NCBI RefSeq assembly: GCF_009923995.1
Contig: NZ_RFSK01000045.1
Coordinates: 1 to 52,298 of the forward strand
Direction: 5' to 3'
Origin: Janthinobacterium sp.
Lineage (GTDB): Bacteria; Pseudomonadota; Gammaproteobacteria; Burkholderiales; Burkholderiaceae_D
DNA length: 52,298 nt
Shown here: positions 37,576 to 50,012 of the stretch, piece by piece
Layout: each line of letters opens with the position of its first letter
Numbering within the stretch: the first letter of the stretch is position 1
Program-made: the position numbers and the translations under genes
Notes under the pieces: generated by a model
Told to the model about the DNA's origin: nothing
Database searches by the model: none
What the model saw: the letters and a program-made list of their open reading frames with translations, nothing else

Positions 37576-40500
37576 TCAGGCGGCGACGGCTTGCACTTCC
37601 ATGGCGGCATCGGCCGCCATTTCGATCAGCGCACGCTTGTATTCGTTCGGGAAGACCTTCACGAACTTGCCGCGCGCCGCGGCCCAGTCGTCGAGCAGGA
37701 CGCGGGCGCGGGTGCTGCCCGTGTGCTTGAAGTGACGCTCGATCAGGCGCTTGAGGATCACTTCGTCCGCTTCCGGCGCGCCGTCGCGGTGCTGCGTATG
37801 CCAGGCGTCGCGGTCCACATGCTGTTCCGCTGCGGACACGACCTTGTCCAGGCTGACCATGGCCGTGTTGCAGCGGCTGGCAAAGTCGCCCGCCGGGTCG
37901 TACACATAGGCGATGCCGCCCGACATGCCGGCCGCAAAGTTGCGTCCCGTGTTGCCCAGGACCACGACCGTGCCGCCCGTCATGTATTCGCAGCCATGGT
38001 CGCCCAGGCCCTCGACCACCGTGGTGGCGCCCGAGTTGCGCACGGCGAAGCGTTCGCCCGCCACGCCGTTGAAGAAGGCTTCGCCGGCAATGGCGCCGTA
38101 CAGCACCGTGTTGCCGATGATGATGTTGTCCACGGCCCAGCCGCGGAATTCCGTATTCGGCCGCACGATGATGCGCCCGCCGGACAGACCTTTACCCACG
38201 TAATCGTTGCCCTCGCCCACCAGGTCGATGGTGATGCCATGCGCCAGGAAGGCACAGGCCGACTGGCCCGCCGTGCCTTGCAGCTGGATGTGGATGGTGT
38301 CGTCCGGCAAGCCGGCATGGCCGTATTTCTTCGCCACTTCGCCGGACAGCATGGTGCCCACCGTGCGGTTGACGTTGCGCACGGGCGAAATGAAGGAGAC
38401 GCGCTCGCCCTTTTCCAGCGCCGCGCGCGCCTGCGCGATCAGCTTGTGGTCCAGCGCCTTTTCCAGCGCATGGTCCTGGTTTTCCACGTGGCGGCAGGCT
38501 TGTTCGCCCGTCGTTTCCGGTTTGTGGAAGATGGCCGAGAAGTCCAGGCCCTGCGCCTTCCAGTGCGTGATCGCCTTCGACTTGTCCAGCAGGTCGACCC
38601 GGCCGATCAGCTCATCGTAGGTACGGATGCCCAGCTGCGCCATCAGTTGACGGGCTTCCTCGGCGACGAAGAAGAAGTAATTGACGACGTACTCGGGCTT
38701 GCCGGAGAACTTGGCGCGCAGGACGGGGTCTTGCGTGGCCACGCCCACCGGGCACGTATTCAAGTGGCATTTGCGCATCATGATGCAGCCTTCGACCACC
38801 AGCGGCGCCGTGGCGAAACCGATCTCGTCGGCGCCCAGCAGGGCGGCGATGACGACGTCGCGGCCCGTCTTCATCTGGCCGTCCGCCTGTACGCGGATGC
38901 GGCTGCGCAAGCCATTGAGGACCAGCGTTTGTTGCGTTTCTGCCAGACCCAGCTCCCACGGCGTACCCGCATGTTTCACGGACGACAAAGGCGACGCGCC
39001 CGTGCCGCCGTCGTGGCCGGCGACGACCACGTGGTCGGCCTTGGCCTTGGTGACGCCGGCGGCGACCGTGCCGATACCCACTTCCGACACCAGTTTCACG
39101 GAAATCGAGGCGCGCGGATTGGCATTCTTCAAGTCATGGATCAGCTGCGCCAGATCTTCGATGGAATAGATGTCGTGGTGCGGCGGCGGCGAAATCAGGC
39201 CCACGCCCGGCACGGAAAAGCGCAGGCTGGCGATGTATTCGGACACCTTATGGCCCGGCAGCTGGCCGCCCTCGCCCGGTTTCGCGCCCTGCGCCATCTT
39301 GATCTGGATCTGGTCGGCCGAGTTCAGGTAGGCGGCCGTGACGCCGAAACGTCCCGATGCCACCTGCTTGATGCGCGAGCGCATGGAATCGCCTTCCTGC
39401 AGGGGAATGTCGACGACGATCTGCTTGCTGCCCACGACGGACGCCATGGTGTCGCCCTGGCGGATGGGGATGCCCTTCAATTCCTGCGTGTAGCGGTTCG
39501 GATCTTCGCCGCCCTCGCCCGTGTTCGACTTGCCGCCGATGCGGTTCATGGCCACGGCCAGGGTCGCGTGCGCTTCCGTGCTGATGGAACCGAGCGACAT
39601 GGCGCCCGTGGCGAAGCGCTTGACGATTTCCTTGGCCGGTTCCACTTCGTCGAGCGGGATGGCCTTGGTCGGGTCGAGCTTGAACTCGAACAGGCCGCGC
39701 AAGGTCAGGTGGCGACGGCTCTGGTCATTGATGATCTGCGCATATTCCTTGTAGCTGGAGAAATTGTTGCTGCGCGTAGAGTGTTGCAGTTTCGCAATCG
39801 CGTCCGGCGTCCACATATGGTCTTCGCCCCGCACGCGGAAGGCGTATTCGCCGCCCGCGTCGAGCTTGTCAGCCAGCACGGGATCGTTGCCGAAGGCCAG
39901 CGCGTGCAGGCGCAGCGCCTCTTCCGCCACTTCAAACACGCCGATGCCTTCCACGTTCGAGGCCGTGCCCTTGAAGTATTTGTCGACCAGCGACTTGTTC
40001 AAGCCGATGGCTTCGAAAATCTGCGCGCCGCAGTAGGACATATACGTGGAAATGCCCATCTTCGACATGACTTTCATCAAGCCCTTGCCCACCGCCTTCG
40101 TGTAGTTGTAGATGGCCTTGTCGCCGGACAAGTCGCCCGGCAAGCCGTGCGCCAGTTCGACCAGGGTTTCCATGGCCAGGTAGGGGTGGACGGCTTCCGC
40201 GCCATAGCCTGCCAGCAGGGCGAAGTGGTGGGTTTCACGGGCCGAGCCCGTTTCCACGACGAGGCCCGTGGAAGCCCGTAAACCCTTGCTCACCAGGTGC
40301 TGATGCACGGTGGAGGTGGCCAGCAGGGCGGGGATCGCCACCTGGTCGGCGCAGATGGCGCGGTCCGACACGATCAGGATGTTGTGGCCGGATTTCACGG
40401 CATCGACGGCTTCCGCGCACAGCGACGCCAGGCAGGCTTCCACGCCTTCCTTGCCCCAGGCCAGCGGGTAGCAGATGTCCAGTTCATACGACTTGAACTT

Positions 40501-42276
40501 GCCGCCCGTGTGGGCGCTGATGTTGCGCAAACGGGCCATGTCGTCAAAGCCCAGCACGGGCTGCGCCACTTCCAGACGCATGGGCGGATTGACGTTGTTG
40601 GTATCGAGCAAGTTCGGTTTCGGGCCGATGAAGGATACGAGCGACATCACCATCGCTTCGCGGATGGGGTCGATCGGCGGATTCGTCACCTGCGCGAACA
40701 GTTGCTTGAAGTAGTTATACAGCGGCTTCAATTTGTTCGACATGACGGCCAGCGGCGAGTCATTGCCCATCGAGCCCGTCGCCTCTTCACCGGCCACGGC
40801 CATCGGCGCCATGAGGAATTTCAAGTCTTCCTGGGTGTAGCCGAAGGCTTGCTGGCGGTCCAGCAGCGATGGCTGGGCTTTTTCGCCCTGGGCGCGGTCC
40901 TGCTTGACCTGCCCTTCCAGCATCTTGATCTCGTCGAGCTTGATGCGCACCGAGTTGATCCACGCCTTGTAGGGCTTGGCGTTGGCGTAGGTGTTTTTCA
41001 GTTCCTGGTCGTCGATGATGCGGCCCGCTTCCAGGTCGATCAGGAACATTTTGCCAGGCTGCAAGCGCCACTTCTGGATGATCTTCGATTCCGGGATCGG
41101 CAGCACGCCCGATTCGGACGCCATCACCACCAGGTCGTCGTCCGTGACGATGTAGCGGGCCGGGCGCAAGCCGTTGCGGTCCAAGGTGCCGCCGATGTGG
41201 CGGCCATCCGTGAACGCCATGGCGGCGGGGCCGTCCCACGGTTCCATCATGGCCGCGTGGTATTCATAGAAGGCGCGGCGGTTGTCATCCATCGTCGTGT
41301 GGTTTTCCCACGCTTCCGGAATCATCATCATCATGGCCTGGGCGATGGGGTAGCCCGCCATCAGCAGCAGTTCCAGCGCATTGTCGAAGCAAGCCGTGTC
41401 GGACTGGCCTTCATAGATCAGGGGGAACAGCTTTTGCAGGTCCTCGCCCAGCACGGCCGACTTCATGACGCCTTCGCGGGCGCGCATCCAGTTGAAGTTG
41501 CCTTTCACCGTGTTGATCTCGCCATTGTGGGCGATCAGACGGTAGGGGTGGGCCAGCGGCCATTCGGGGAAGGTATTCGTCGAGAAACGCTGGTGCACGA
41601 GGGCCAGGGCCGAGATGCAGCGCGCATCCTGCAAGTCCTTGTAGTACACGCCCACCTGGTCGGCCAGCAGCAAGCCTTTATAGACGATGGTGCGGGCCGA
41701 CATGGACGGCACGAAGAATTCCTTGCCATGCAGCAGTTTCAAGGCCTGGATGGCGTGGCCCGAGGATTTGCGGATCACATACAGTTTGCGCTCGAGCGCG
41801 TCGGTCACCATGATGTCCGGGCCACGGCCGATGAAGATCTGGCGGATGACGGGTTCCTTGGCGCGCACGGTGGGCGACATCGGCATGTCCGTATCGATGG
41901 GCACGTTGCGCCAGCCGAGGATGACTTGTCCCTCGATGCGCACGGCCCGTTCGATTTCCTGTTCGCACGCGATGCGCGACGCGTGTTCCTTCGGCAGGAA
42001 AACCATGCCCACGCCGTATTCGCCAGGCGGCGGCAATTCCACGCCCTGCTTGGCCATCTCTTCGCGGTAGTACTGGTCGGGAATCTGGATCAGGATGCCG
42101 GCACCATCGCCCATCAGCGCATCGGCGCCCACGGCACCCCGGTGATCGAGGTTTTTCAGAATCAGCAAGCCCTGTTCAACAATGGAATGGGTCTTGTTGC
42201 CCTTGATATGGGCGACGAAACCGACGCCGCAGGCATCGTGTTCATTGGCTGGGTCGTACAGGCCTTGCGCTTTCAT
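37576..42276 (-). CDS. gltB: Glutamate synthase (NADPH), large subunit
   Basis: A 1566-residue enzyme that makes two glutamates from glutamine and 2-oxoglutarate. It has a short propeptide ending before the nucleophile Cys16 ([15 protein letters not shown]), a glutaminase domain, a central domain, an FMN-binding TIM barrel with the 3Fe-4S cysteines C1164, C1170 and C1175 ([13 protein letters not shown]), and a C-terminal beta-helix of G-rich repeats. The ATG at 42276 gives the standard start. Partner of gltD directly downstream. The upstream region holds no recognised regulator site. Confidence 0.97.
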   Translation of the reverse strand: MKAQGLYDPANEHDACGVGFVAHIKGNKTHSIVEQGLLILKNLDHRGAVGADALMGDGAGILIQIPDQYYREEMAKQGVELPPPGEYGVGMVFLPKEHASRIACEQEIERAVRIEGQVILGWRNVPIDTDMPMSPTVRAKEPVIRQIFIGRGPDIMVTDALERKLYVIRKSSGHAIQALKLLHGKEFFVPSMSARTIVYKGLLLADQVGVYYKDLQDARCISALALVHQRFSTNTFPEWPLAHPYRLIAHNGEINTVKGNFNWMRAREGVMKSAVLGEDLQKLFPLIYEGQSDTACFDNALELLLMAGYPIAQAMMMMIPEAWENHTTMDDNRRAFYEYHAAMMEPWDGPAAMAFTDGRHIGGTLDRNGLRPARYIVTDDDLVVMASESGVLPIPESKIIQKWRLQPGKMFLIDLEAGRIIDDQELKNTYANAKPYKAWINSVRIKLDEIKMLEGQVKQDRAQGEKAQPSLLDRQQAFGYTQEDLKFLMAPMAVAGEEATGSMGNDSPLAVMSNKLKPLYNYFKQLFAQVTNPPIDPIREAMVMSLVSFIGPKPNLLDTNNVNPPMRLEVAQPVLGFDDMARLRNISAHTGGKFKSYELDICYPLAWGKEGVEACLASLCAEAVDAVKSGHNILIVSDRAICADQVAIPALLATSTVHQHLVSKGLRASTGLVVETGSARETHHFALLAGYGAEAVHPYLAMETLVELAHGLPGDLSGDKAIYNYTKAVGKGLMKVMSKMGISTYMSYCGAQIFEAIGLNKSLVDKYFKGTASNVEGIGVFEVAEEALRLHALAFGNDPVLADKLDAGGEYAFRVRGEDHMWTPDAIAKLQHSTRSNNFSSYKEYAQIINDQSRRHLTLRGLFEFKLDPTKAIPLDEVEPAKEIVKRFATGAMSLGSISTEAHATLAVAMNRIGGKSNTGEGGEDPNRYTQELKGIPIRQGDTMASVVGSKQIVVDIPLQEGDSMRSRIKQVASGRFGVTAAYLNSADQIQIKMAQGAKPGEGGQLPGHKVSEYIASLRFSVPGVGLISPPPHHDIYSIEDLAQLIHDLKNANPRASISVKLVSEVGIGTVAAGVTKAKADHVVVAGHDGGTGASPLSSVKHAGTPWELGLAETQQTLVLNGLRSRIRVQADGQMKTGRDVVIAALLGADEIGFATAPLVVEGCIMMRKCHLNTCPVGVATQDPVLRAKFSGKPEYVVNYFFFVAEEARQLMAQLGIRTYDELIGRVDLLDKSKAITHWKAQGLDFSAIFHKPETTGEQACRHVENQDHALEKALDHKLIAQARAALEKGERVSFISPVRNVNRTVGTMLSGEVAKKYGHAGLPDDTIHIQLQGTAGQSACAFLAHGITIDLVGEGNDYVGKGLSGGRIIVRPNTEFRGWAVDNIIIGNTVLYGAIAGEAFFNGVAGERFAVRNSGATTVVEGLGDHGCEYMTGGTVVVLGNTGRNFAAGMSGGIAYVYDPAGDFASRCNTAMVSLDKVVSAAEQHVDRDAWHTQHRDGAPEADEVILKRLIERHFKHTGSTRARVLLDDWAAARGKFVKVFPNEYKRALIEMAADAAMEVQAVAA

Positions 42277-42351
42277 GGGCTTCTCCGCTGCGTATGGATA
42301 TCGAAAAACTAGAGTAGTGCAACGCAACAAAAAACTCAATCAGAACAATTA

Positions 42352-42410
42352 GGGTCGGAGTCAGATTAAATTCGTTTCCGTCGCTCTAAAAATTTAATAG
42401 GGACATAGTC
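42352..42410 (+). repeat. REP-like element pair, left of the transposase
   Basis: Two copies of a core GGG(T/A)C(G/A)(G/T)AGTC lie in plus orientation: GGGTCGGAGTC at 42352-42362 and GGGACATAGTC at 42400-42410. The same cores recur in opposite orientation on the right side of the transposase gene (43238-43290). The flank of the second copy (AATTTAATAGGGACATAGTC) also resembles its right-hand partner. Confidence 0.65.
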
Positions 42411-42470
42411 AAACGGATTTCAATAAAAGCGCGGAAAGGAAGCATTTTTTGTTTTAAATGCGAAGGGGTT

Positions 42471-43178
42471 TCACTTGGCGTCCGCTTCGACCACGATTTT
42501 GCGGGGGCGTCCCCGCTTGGCGGGCAGCACTTGCCGTTTCATTTTCAGTTCCAGCGCCTGCTTGAAGGCGTCGGCACCCAGGGGCCAGCCCTTCAGCACG
42601 GCCTGCTCCACGACCTTGACCTGGCTGCTGCTCAGGCCCTGCTCGAACAGGCGCAGGTAGGCCGCTTCGCGGTCGAATGGCGTGTTGCCCAGCGCCCAGT
42701 ACAGCGCATGGTCCGTGATGACGGGGTCGGGGCGCACGCCCGCATGGTGGGCATAGCTGGACCATGCGTGGTCCAGCGCCTGGCCCGCCAGTCCCGCCTG
42801 CACGGGCACGGCTTCCAGGTAGCGGCAGCAGGTGAGGAAGAAATTGTCGGGATCGATAACGGCCGTTTTGTAGCGTCCCTGCCACAAGCCGCCTTCGCGA
42901 TCATATTTTTGGTTGAAATACGGCACGTAATAGCGCCCCAGCCACTGCATCAGCTGGCCCAGGCCCGTCGCATCGGCCGGTGTCGCCAATAAATGTAGCT
43001 GATCAGGCAATAAAACATAGGCGTGGATGGCCACCTTGAACATTTTCGCGCCCGTTTTCAGCCAGGACAGGAATTGCGCATAGTCCGCCGCATCCTGGAA
43101 CACGGGCTGGCGGTTGCTGCCGCGCTGGATCACGTAATGGGGCAGTGCTGGGATGATGAGACGGGGCAGACGGGCCAT
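42471..43178 (-). CDS. REP-associated tyrosine transposase (RAYT, Y1-type)
   Basis: A 235-residue protein. The N-terminus PRLIIPALPHYVIQRGSNRQ is typical of RAYT proteins. The expected HUH metal site reads LPDQLHLLATP, so the first histidine is Gln60 and only His62 remains. Downstream GGLWQGRYKTAVID and the catalytic tyrosine candidate Tyr120 in CRYLEAVPVQAGL match the family. The C-terminal 90 residues are helical and end in a basic KRGRPRKI tail that resembles an AT-hook. RAYTs are single-copy domesticated relatives of IS200/IS605 transposases that act on REP elements. Inverted REP-like cores flank the gene, which supports the call. Confidence 0.88.
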   Translation of the reverse strand: MARLPRLIIPALPHYVIQRGSNRQPVFQDAADYAQFLSWLKTGAKMFKVAIHAYVLLPDQLHLLATPADATGLGQLMQWLGRYYVPYFNQKYDREGGLWQGRYKTAVIDPDNFFLTCCRYLEAVPVQAGLAGQALDHAWSSYAHHAGVRPDPVITDHALYWALGNTPFDREAAYLRLFEQGLSSSQVKVVEQAVLKGWPLGADAFKQALELKMKRQVLPAKRGRPRKIVVEADAK

Positions 43179-43237
43179 GGCAGAATCGCGAAATGAAGGC
43201 TAAGGCCTTGATTCTACACAGGATACGTACAAGACGC

Positions 43238-43290
43238 GACTCTGACCCTGTTTTATTTGACGTGCTGGAAAAAGCGGTTGACTCTGTCCC
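43238..43290 (-). repeat. REP-like element pair, right of the transposase
   Basis: GACTCTGACCC (43238-43248) and GACTCTGTCCC (43280-43290) are the reverse complements of the cores GGGTCAGAGTC and GGGACAGAGTC, so they invert the left-hand pair. They lie just upstream of the transposase start and may also affect its expression. Confidence 0.65.
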
Positions 43291-43310
43291 TTAATTTCAG
43301 AACAGGATGC

Positions 43311-43457
43311 TCATGCACCGTCGCACACGGCAAGTGGGTAGTTCCAGCGGCCGCCATTGTCGAGACAGCTGTCGATTTTCCATTCCTGACGCAGCCACAG
43401 GACAGCACGCGACAAGCCAGCGATCAGCAGCAGCCCGAGCAGGGAACGCCATTTCAT
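43311..43457 (-). CDS. 48-residue membrane-anchored protein with a CLDxGGRW...C motif
   Basis: An open frame too short for usual gene finding: ATG at 43457, TGA at 43311. The first 22 residues MKWRSLLGLLLIAGLSRAVL look like a membrane anchor or an uncleaved signal. The rest reads EWKIDSCLDNGGRWNYPLAV and ends CDGA; I recall the pattern of two cysteines around an aspartate, GGRW and an aromatic residue from other tiny proteobacterial envelope proteins. The two cysteines could form a disulfide in the periplasm. It starts 18 bases after the response-regulator stop on the same strand, so it probably belongs to that operon. There is no strong ribosome binding site. Confidence 0.68.
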   Translation of the reverse strand: MKWRSLLGLLLIAGLSRAVLWLRQEWKIDSCLDNGGRWNYPLAVCDGA

Positions 43458-43475
43458 GGAAACCGCCGGTGGCGG

Positions 43476-44156
43476 TCAGGACAAGTTAAAACTGGCCGAC
43501 AGGCTGTAGCCTTCGCCGTAGGCGCTGCGCAGGGGCAAGTCCTGGCCCAGGCCCGTCTTCGCCTTCTTGCGCAGGCGGTACACGAGCATGTCGACCCGGC
43601 GGCCCGCATCGGGGTCTTCGCCACCCATGCCGGCCACGATGACGTCGCGCGGCACGGGGCGGGTGTTGATGGTCAGCAAATGCAGGAAGTTGAATTCTTT
43701 TTCCGTCAGGGCGATGACCGAGCCCATCAGCTCAAGTTGGCGAGCGCTTACTTTCAAGGTCCACTTTCCCGGCTCAGGCACGGGGTCTTGCGGACCGACA
43801 CGGCGGTCGAGCGCCTCGATGTGGGCGGCCAGTTCGGGAAACTTGATCGGCTTGGTGAGATAGTGGTCGGCGCCCAGGCGCAGGCCCAGGATGCGGCTGT
43901 CGAAGGCCACGCGGCCCGTCAGCACCAGCACGCCGATCTGCGGATACAGCTGGCGCATGCGGGGGATGACATTGAAACCATCTTCATCGGGCAAGCCCAG
44001 GTCCAGCACCACCACGCCTACATTGCCATGGCTGAGCGCAGTCCACATGCCGCCAGCCGAGCTGGTGATATGGACTTCGTGCTCGAGCTCAACGAGGAAC
44101 TCCGCCATGTCTTCGGCGTAGTCCAGATTGTCTTCGACGATCAGTATTTTCGTCAT
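43476..44156 (-). CDS. OmpR-family response regulator
   Basis: A 226-residue regulator. The receiver domain has E8/D9 and the phospho-acceptor Asp52 (VVVLDLGLPDEDGF) and the conserved Lys in YLTKPIKFPEL. The C-terminal winged helix includes IALTEKEFNFLHLL and RRVDMLVYRLRKKAK. It is expected to be driven by the PAS kinase 137 bases upstream. The target genes are unknown; the small protein gene directly downstream is the nearest candidate. Confidence 0.92.
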   Translation of the reverse strand: MTKILIVEDNLDYAEDMAEFLVELEHEVHITSSAGGMWTALSHGNVGVVVLDLGLPDEDGFNVIPRMRQLYPQIGVLVLTGRVAFDSRILGLRLGADHYLTKPIKFPELAAHIEALDRRVGPQDPVPEPGKWTLKVSARQLELMGSVIALTEKEFNFLHLLTINTRPVPRDVIVAGMGGEDPDAGRRVDMLVYRLRKKAKTGLGQDLPLRSAYGEGYSLSASFNLS

Positions 44157-44293
44157 TGCTACGCCATTCTTCCGTTAATGAGCTGCCGTGGGCAAACCGT
44201 GCCAGTGACTTCTGCACCATGATGGACGGCACAATAGGTTTACGTCAAGGAATTATCACGGTTGCCTTCAGCGGAAGCAAGGCTTTTCCTTGT

Positions 44294-45430
44294 CTAGACA
44301 GGAAGCGGCAGCCAAATGCGGAAAAGCGCCCCGCCTTCGGGCAGATTATGCCCGTGCAAACTCCCCCCATGCACCTCGACCACGGCACGCGCCATGTACA
44401 GCCCCAGGCCCGCGCCGGGATGCGTCGCATGGATTCCACGGAAACCTTTTTCGAACAGGTGGGGCAGCTCTTCTTCCCGCAGGCCGGGTCCCGCATCGCG
44501 CACGCACAGCGCCACGCCGCCCTCGGGCGCCAGGCTGCCCGACAAGGTGATGGCGCTGCCGGGCGGGCTGAACTTGACGGCGTTATCCAGCAGGATCTTC
44601 AGGCACAGGGCCATGCCGGGCACGTCGCAGCGCAGTTTGCCCGGCAGTTCCTCGTCCAGTTCCAGCCGCACCGTGTGGCTGGCGGGCACGGTGGCCGCCG
44701 CCTGTTGCAGCAGGGCCAGCGGCGCGATGCCGTCGGCCGCCCGTTCGCGGCCGATGGCCGCCATGCGTTCGGGCGACAGATAATCGTCGATCATGCCCAG
44801 GAGGCGGTCGACGGCCGTCTGGATCTTGACGTAGCGCTTGCGCGTGGCTTCGTCCGCCTCGCCGGACGTCGAGACGAGGCGCTGGATGGCGCCGTCGATG
44901 GTGGCCAGCGGCGTGCGGAATTCATGCGACAGCATGGAAGCGAAGCGCTTCTGCTCCTTTTCCCGTTCCGCCTCCTGCGCATGGACCGCGCTGACGTCGC
45001 GCACCGTGCCCGCCACGCTCACGCCCCGTCCTGCCGCAGCCGGCACGAGGGTGGAATGGATTTCCAGCGCCAGCGCGTGCCCGTCCGCATGCGGCAGCTC
45101 CACTTCGCGCAGCAGGGTCACGCGGCTGGCATCGCCGTCGCGCCAGCGCTGCAGCCGGGCCGGCACGTCGGCCGCCAGGCGCGCCGCGTGCGCGCGCAGG
45201 GCGGCCGGGTCGTAACCCGTCATGCGCTGCGCGGCGGGGCTGATGTAGATCAAGTCGAGGGTGGTGGCGTCGAGCAGGAAGGCCGCATCGCGGCCATGTT
45301 CGGCCAGCAGGCGGAACTGTTGCTCGCCGGCCCGCGCGCGCAGCAGGGCGCGGCGCAGCTGGACGAAGCGCAGCGCCATGAGGATGGCGCCGGCCAGCAG
45401 CAATACGAGGAACGGCAGGAAGGGCAGCAT
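44294..45430 (-). CDS. PAS-domain sensor histidine kinase
   Basis: A 378-residue kinase. One N-terminal membrane helix (FLPFLVLLLAGAILMALRFV), a PAS domain at about 40-150 (LLAEHGRDAAFLLDATTLDL), then the HisKA domain with phospho-acceptor His169 in SMLSHEFRTPLATID. The ATPase domain has ILLDNAVKFSPPG (N box), VRDAGPGLREEELPHLFEKG (G1/F) and GAGLGLYMARAVVEVHGG (G2). All key boxes are intact. With a single helix and no periplasmic loop it should sense a cytoplasmic signal. It starts 50 bases after the SNF2 gene on the same strand. Confidence 0.92.
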   Translation of the reverse strand: MLPFLPFLVLLLAGAILMALRFVQLRRALLRARAGEQQFRLLAEHGRDAAFLLDATTLDLIYISPAAQRMTGYDPAALRAHAARLAADVPARLQRWRDGDASRVTLLREVELPHADGHALALEIHSTLVPAAAGRGVSVAGTVRDVSAVHAQEAEREKEQKRFASMLSHEFRTPLATIDGAIQRLVSTSGEADEATRKRYVKIQTAVDRLLGMIDDYLSPERMAAIGRERAADGIAPLALLQQAAATVPASHTVRLELDEELPGKLRCDVPGMALCLKILLDNAVKFSPPGSAITLSGSLAPEGGVALCVRDAGPGLREEELPHLFEKGFRGIHATHPGAGLGLYMARAVVEVHGGSLHGHNLPEGGALFRIWLPLPV

Positions 45431-45479
45431 GCGTTATACCTGGCGAGAAAGAATCGCCAAGTATAAGCGTGCCGCGCCC

Positions 45480-48584
<3,105 letters not shown>

Positions 48585-48741
48585 GGGGCGCATTATTGTG
48601 TAAAGGTCGTATCCAAATCGGCAACAGGCGATATTATCCGCCATACGGGCGTTGCTGGCTTGATTCACACACGCTCTTTCAGCAGTTTTAATGCGCGATG
48701 CCTAAAAAATAAGTATTTAATACGACACTTGCGCCATGCCG

Positions 48742-48778
48742 GCGGCAAAAAAGGCCCGGAATCGGCCATTTTTGCCGC
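48742..48778. terminator. Bidirectional terminator after the TonB/porin/YbjN operon
   Basis: GCGGCAAAAA (48742-48751) and TTTTTGCCGC (48769-48778) form a perfect ten-pair outer arm, with a further GGCC-GGCC pairing inside. A-run, GC stem and T-run give a terminator in either direction. It lies 16 bases past the YbjN-family stop. Confidence 0.85.
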
Positions 48779-48793
48779 TTGCGGGGCGCCTTG

Positions 48794-49282
48794 TCAGGCT
48801 GGCACGCTTTCCTCTTCCGTCACGGCTGGCGCGCCCACGGCCGGCGCGGCAGCGTCATGGGCGGGCGTAAAGTTGCGTAAAAACAAGAAAAACTGGCCCA
48901 TCATCTGCGTCCACAATTGCAGATTGATATTCAGGTGCGTTTCGCTGATGCCGCCGGCAACCAGCACGTCCATTTCCAGCACGACGAAATCGCCATGCTG
49001 GGCCACGCGGGCAAAGCGCTTGCTGCGGTGCCATTCGGCCAGCAGGCCGGCCGGCAACTCGCCGCCCTGCACGCGCAGCGGACAGCTCAGGGTCAGGTCC
49101 GCATACTGGCCAGGCGCCGCTTCGTTGCCCCACAGCACCTGAAAACCGATGCCATGGCTGGCACTGTGCAGGCGCACGACGCCATCGTGTTCGATGCTGG
49201 TGACGGCGCAGCCGGCCGCCTTGATGGCGTCGGCCATTTGCTCGGCGTTCAGGGTGATCAGCAAGTTGTTGGTGTTTTCCAT
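48794..49282 (-). CDS. YbjN-family protein
   Basis: A 162-residue protein. It starts LITLNAEQMADAIKAAGCAV and shows a secretion-chaperone-like fold: VRLHSASHGIGFQVLWGN, LTLSCPLRVQGGELPAGLL, WHRSKRFARVAQHGDFVVLE and LNINLQLWTQMMGQFFLFLR. These are features of YbjN-domain proteins common in Burkholderiales. The tail after about residue 142 is disordered (Ala, Pro, Val, Glu). YbjN in E. coli affects motility and stress, but no molecular activity is known. It is the last gene of the operon with the porin and TonB-like genes, 25 bases after the coiled-coil gene. Confidence 0.85.
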   Translation of the reverse strand: MENTNNLLITLNAEQMADAIKAAGCAVTSIEHDGVVRLHSASHGIGFQVLWGNEAAPGQYADLTLSCPLRVQGGELPAGLLAEWHRSKRFARVAQHGDFVVLEMDVLVAGGISETHLNINLQLWTQMMGQFFLFLRNFTPAHDAAAPAVGAPAVTEEESVPA

Positions 49283-49307
49283 CGTTATTCCATTTCAAAT
49301 AATAAAA

Positions 49308-50003
49308 TCAGTGGGGCGCCGGCGCAGGAGCGGCCGGCGTTGCTGCAGCTTCGGTTTGACGCGCGTCAAAGCGGCCCTGGTACAGCTGGTCGCCGTACTG
49401 CTGGGCGATCTGTTCCAGCCTGACCCGGCTTTGCGCGGCAAACGGCTGGCGCGCCTGCATGACGCCCAGCACGTCGAGTCCTTCATACGCTTGCAAGATC
49501 TCCTGGCCGGTGGCGTACAGCTGGGCATTCTTGCCTTCGCAACGGGCCAGGGCGCCCCGCTGCGCCGCCACTTCGCCATCGAGGCGCAAGCGTTCCGCTT
49601 CCAGCTGCCTGCCGCTGGCCGCCAGGCTGTCGCTGGCCTGGCGGTACTGCTCCAGGCGGGCGGCCATCTCCTGCGCGGCGGCCGCGCCGCGCTGCTGGTC
49701 CTCGGCCAGTTTTTCCCGCTGCGCGCGCTCCTGCGCCAGCTGCGACTGGCTGCGTGCCAGGTCTTTCTTCAAGGCGTCGCTGGCCGGTGCGGCCACGGGC
49801 GCCGCCTTGGCGACAGGGGCGCCCTTGGCTTTCAGCATTTCCAGCTCGCCGCGCGTCTGCTGCAATTGCGCCGTGACATTGCGCAACTCGGCACGCAATC
49901 GCTCTTCCATGCTTTGCCCCTTTTGCGCCTGCGCCTGGGCGGTGCCGCCGGCCAGCAGCATCAGCAGCAAAGCCGGCAAGCGCGTTTTGTTGAAAATCAA
50001 CAT
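49308..50003 (-). CDS. Periplasmic coiled-coil protein
   Basis: About 231 residues: a signal peptide (cut near AQAQA, about residue 26), then a long alpha-helical stretch with heptad character (ELRNVTAQLQQTRGELEMLK, LARSQSQLAQERAQREKLAE), then a conserved-looking C-terminal block LARCEGKNAQLYATGQEILQ and YEGLDVLGVMQARQPFAAQS. A Pro/Ala-rich tail ends the protein. The second of two tandem ATGs (50003) has AAGGAG five bases upstream and is preferred to 50006. The stop of the porin gene overlaps this ribosome binding site. No family is recognised with certainty; a periplasmic partner of the porin/TonB system is inferred from position. Confidence 0.75.
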   Translation of the reverse strand: MLIFNKTRLPALLLMLLAGGTAQAQAQKGQSMEERLRAELRNVTAQLQQTRGELEMLKAKGAPVAKAAPVAAPASDALKKDLARSQSQLAQERAQREKLAEDQQRGAAAAQEMAARLEQYRQASDSLAASGRQLEAERLRLDGEVAAQRGALARCEGKNAQLYATGQEILQAYEGLDVLGVMQARQPFAAQSRVRLEQIAQQYGDQLYQGRFDARQTEAAATPAAPAPAPH

Positions 50004-50012
50004 CATGGCTCC

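Noticed and set aside
37465..40281. A 938-codon plus-strand frame
   Set aside because: Antisense shadow of gltB and the start of gltD, with the same His/Arg/Gly-rich character.
42352..43290. Transposase with flanking repeats considered as a complete insertion sequence
   Set aside because: No target duplication or standard IS ends were seen, and the protein is of the RAYT type, which is usually single-copy and not a mobile unit itself.
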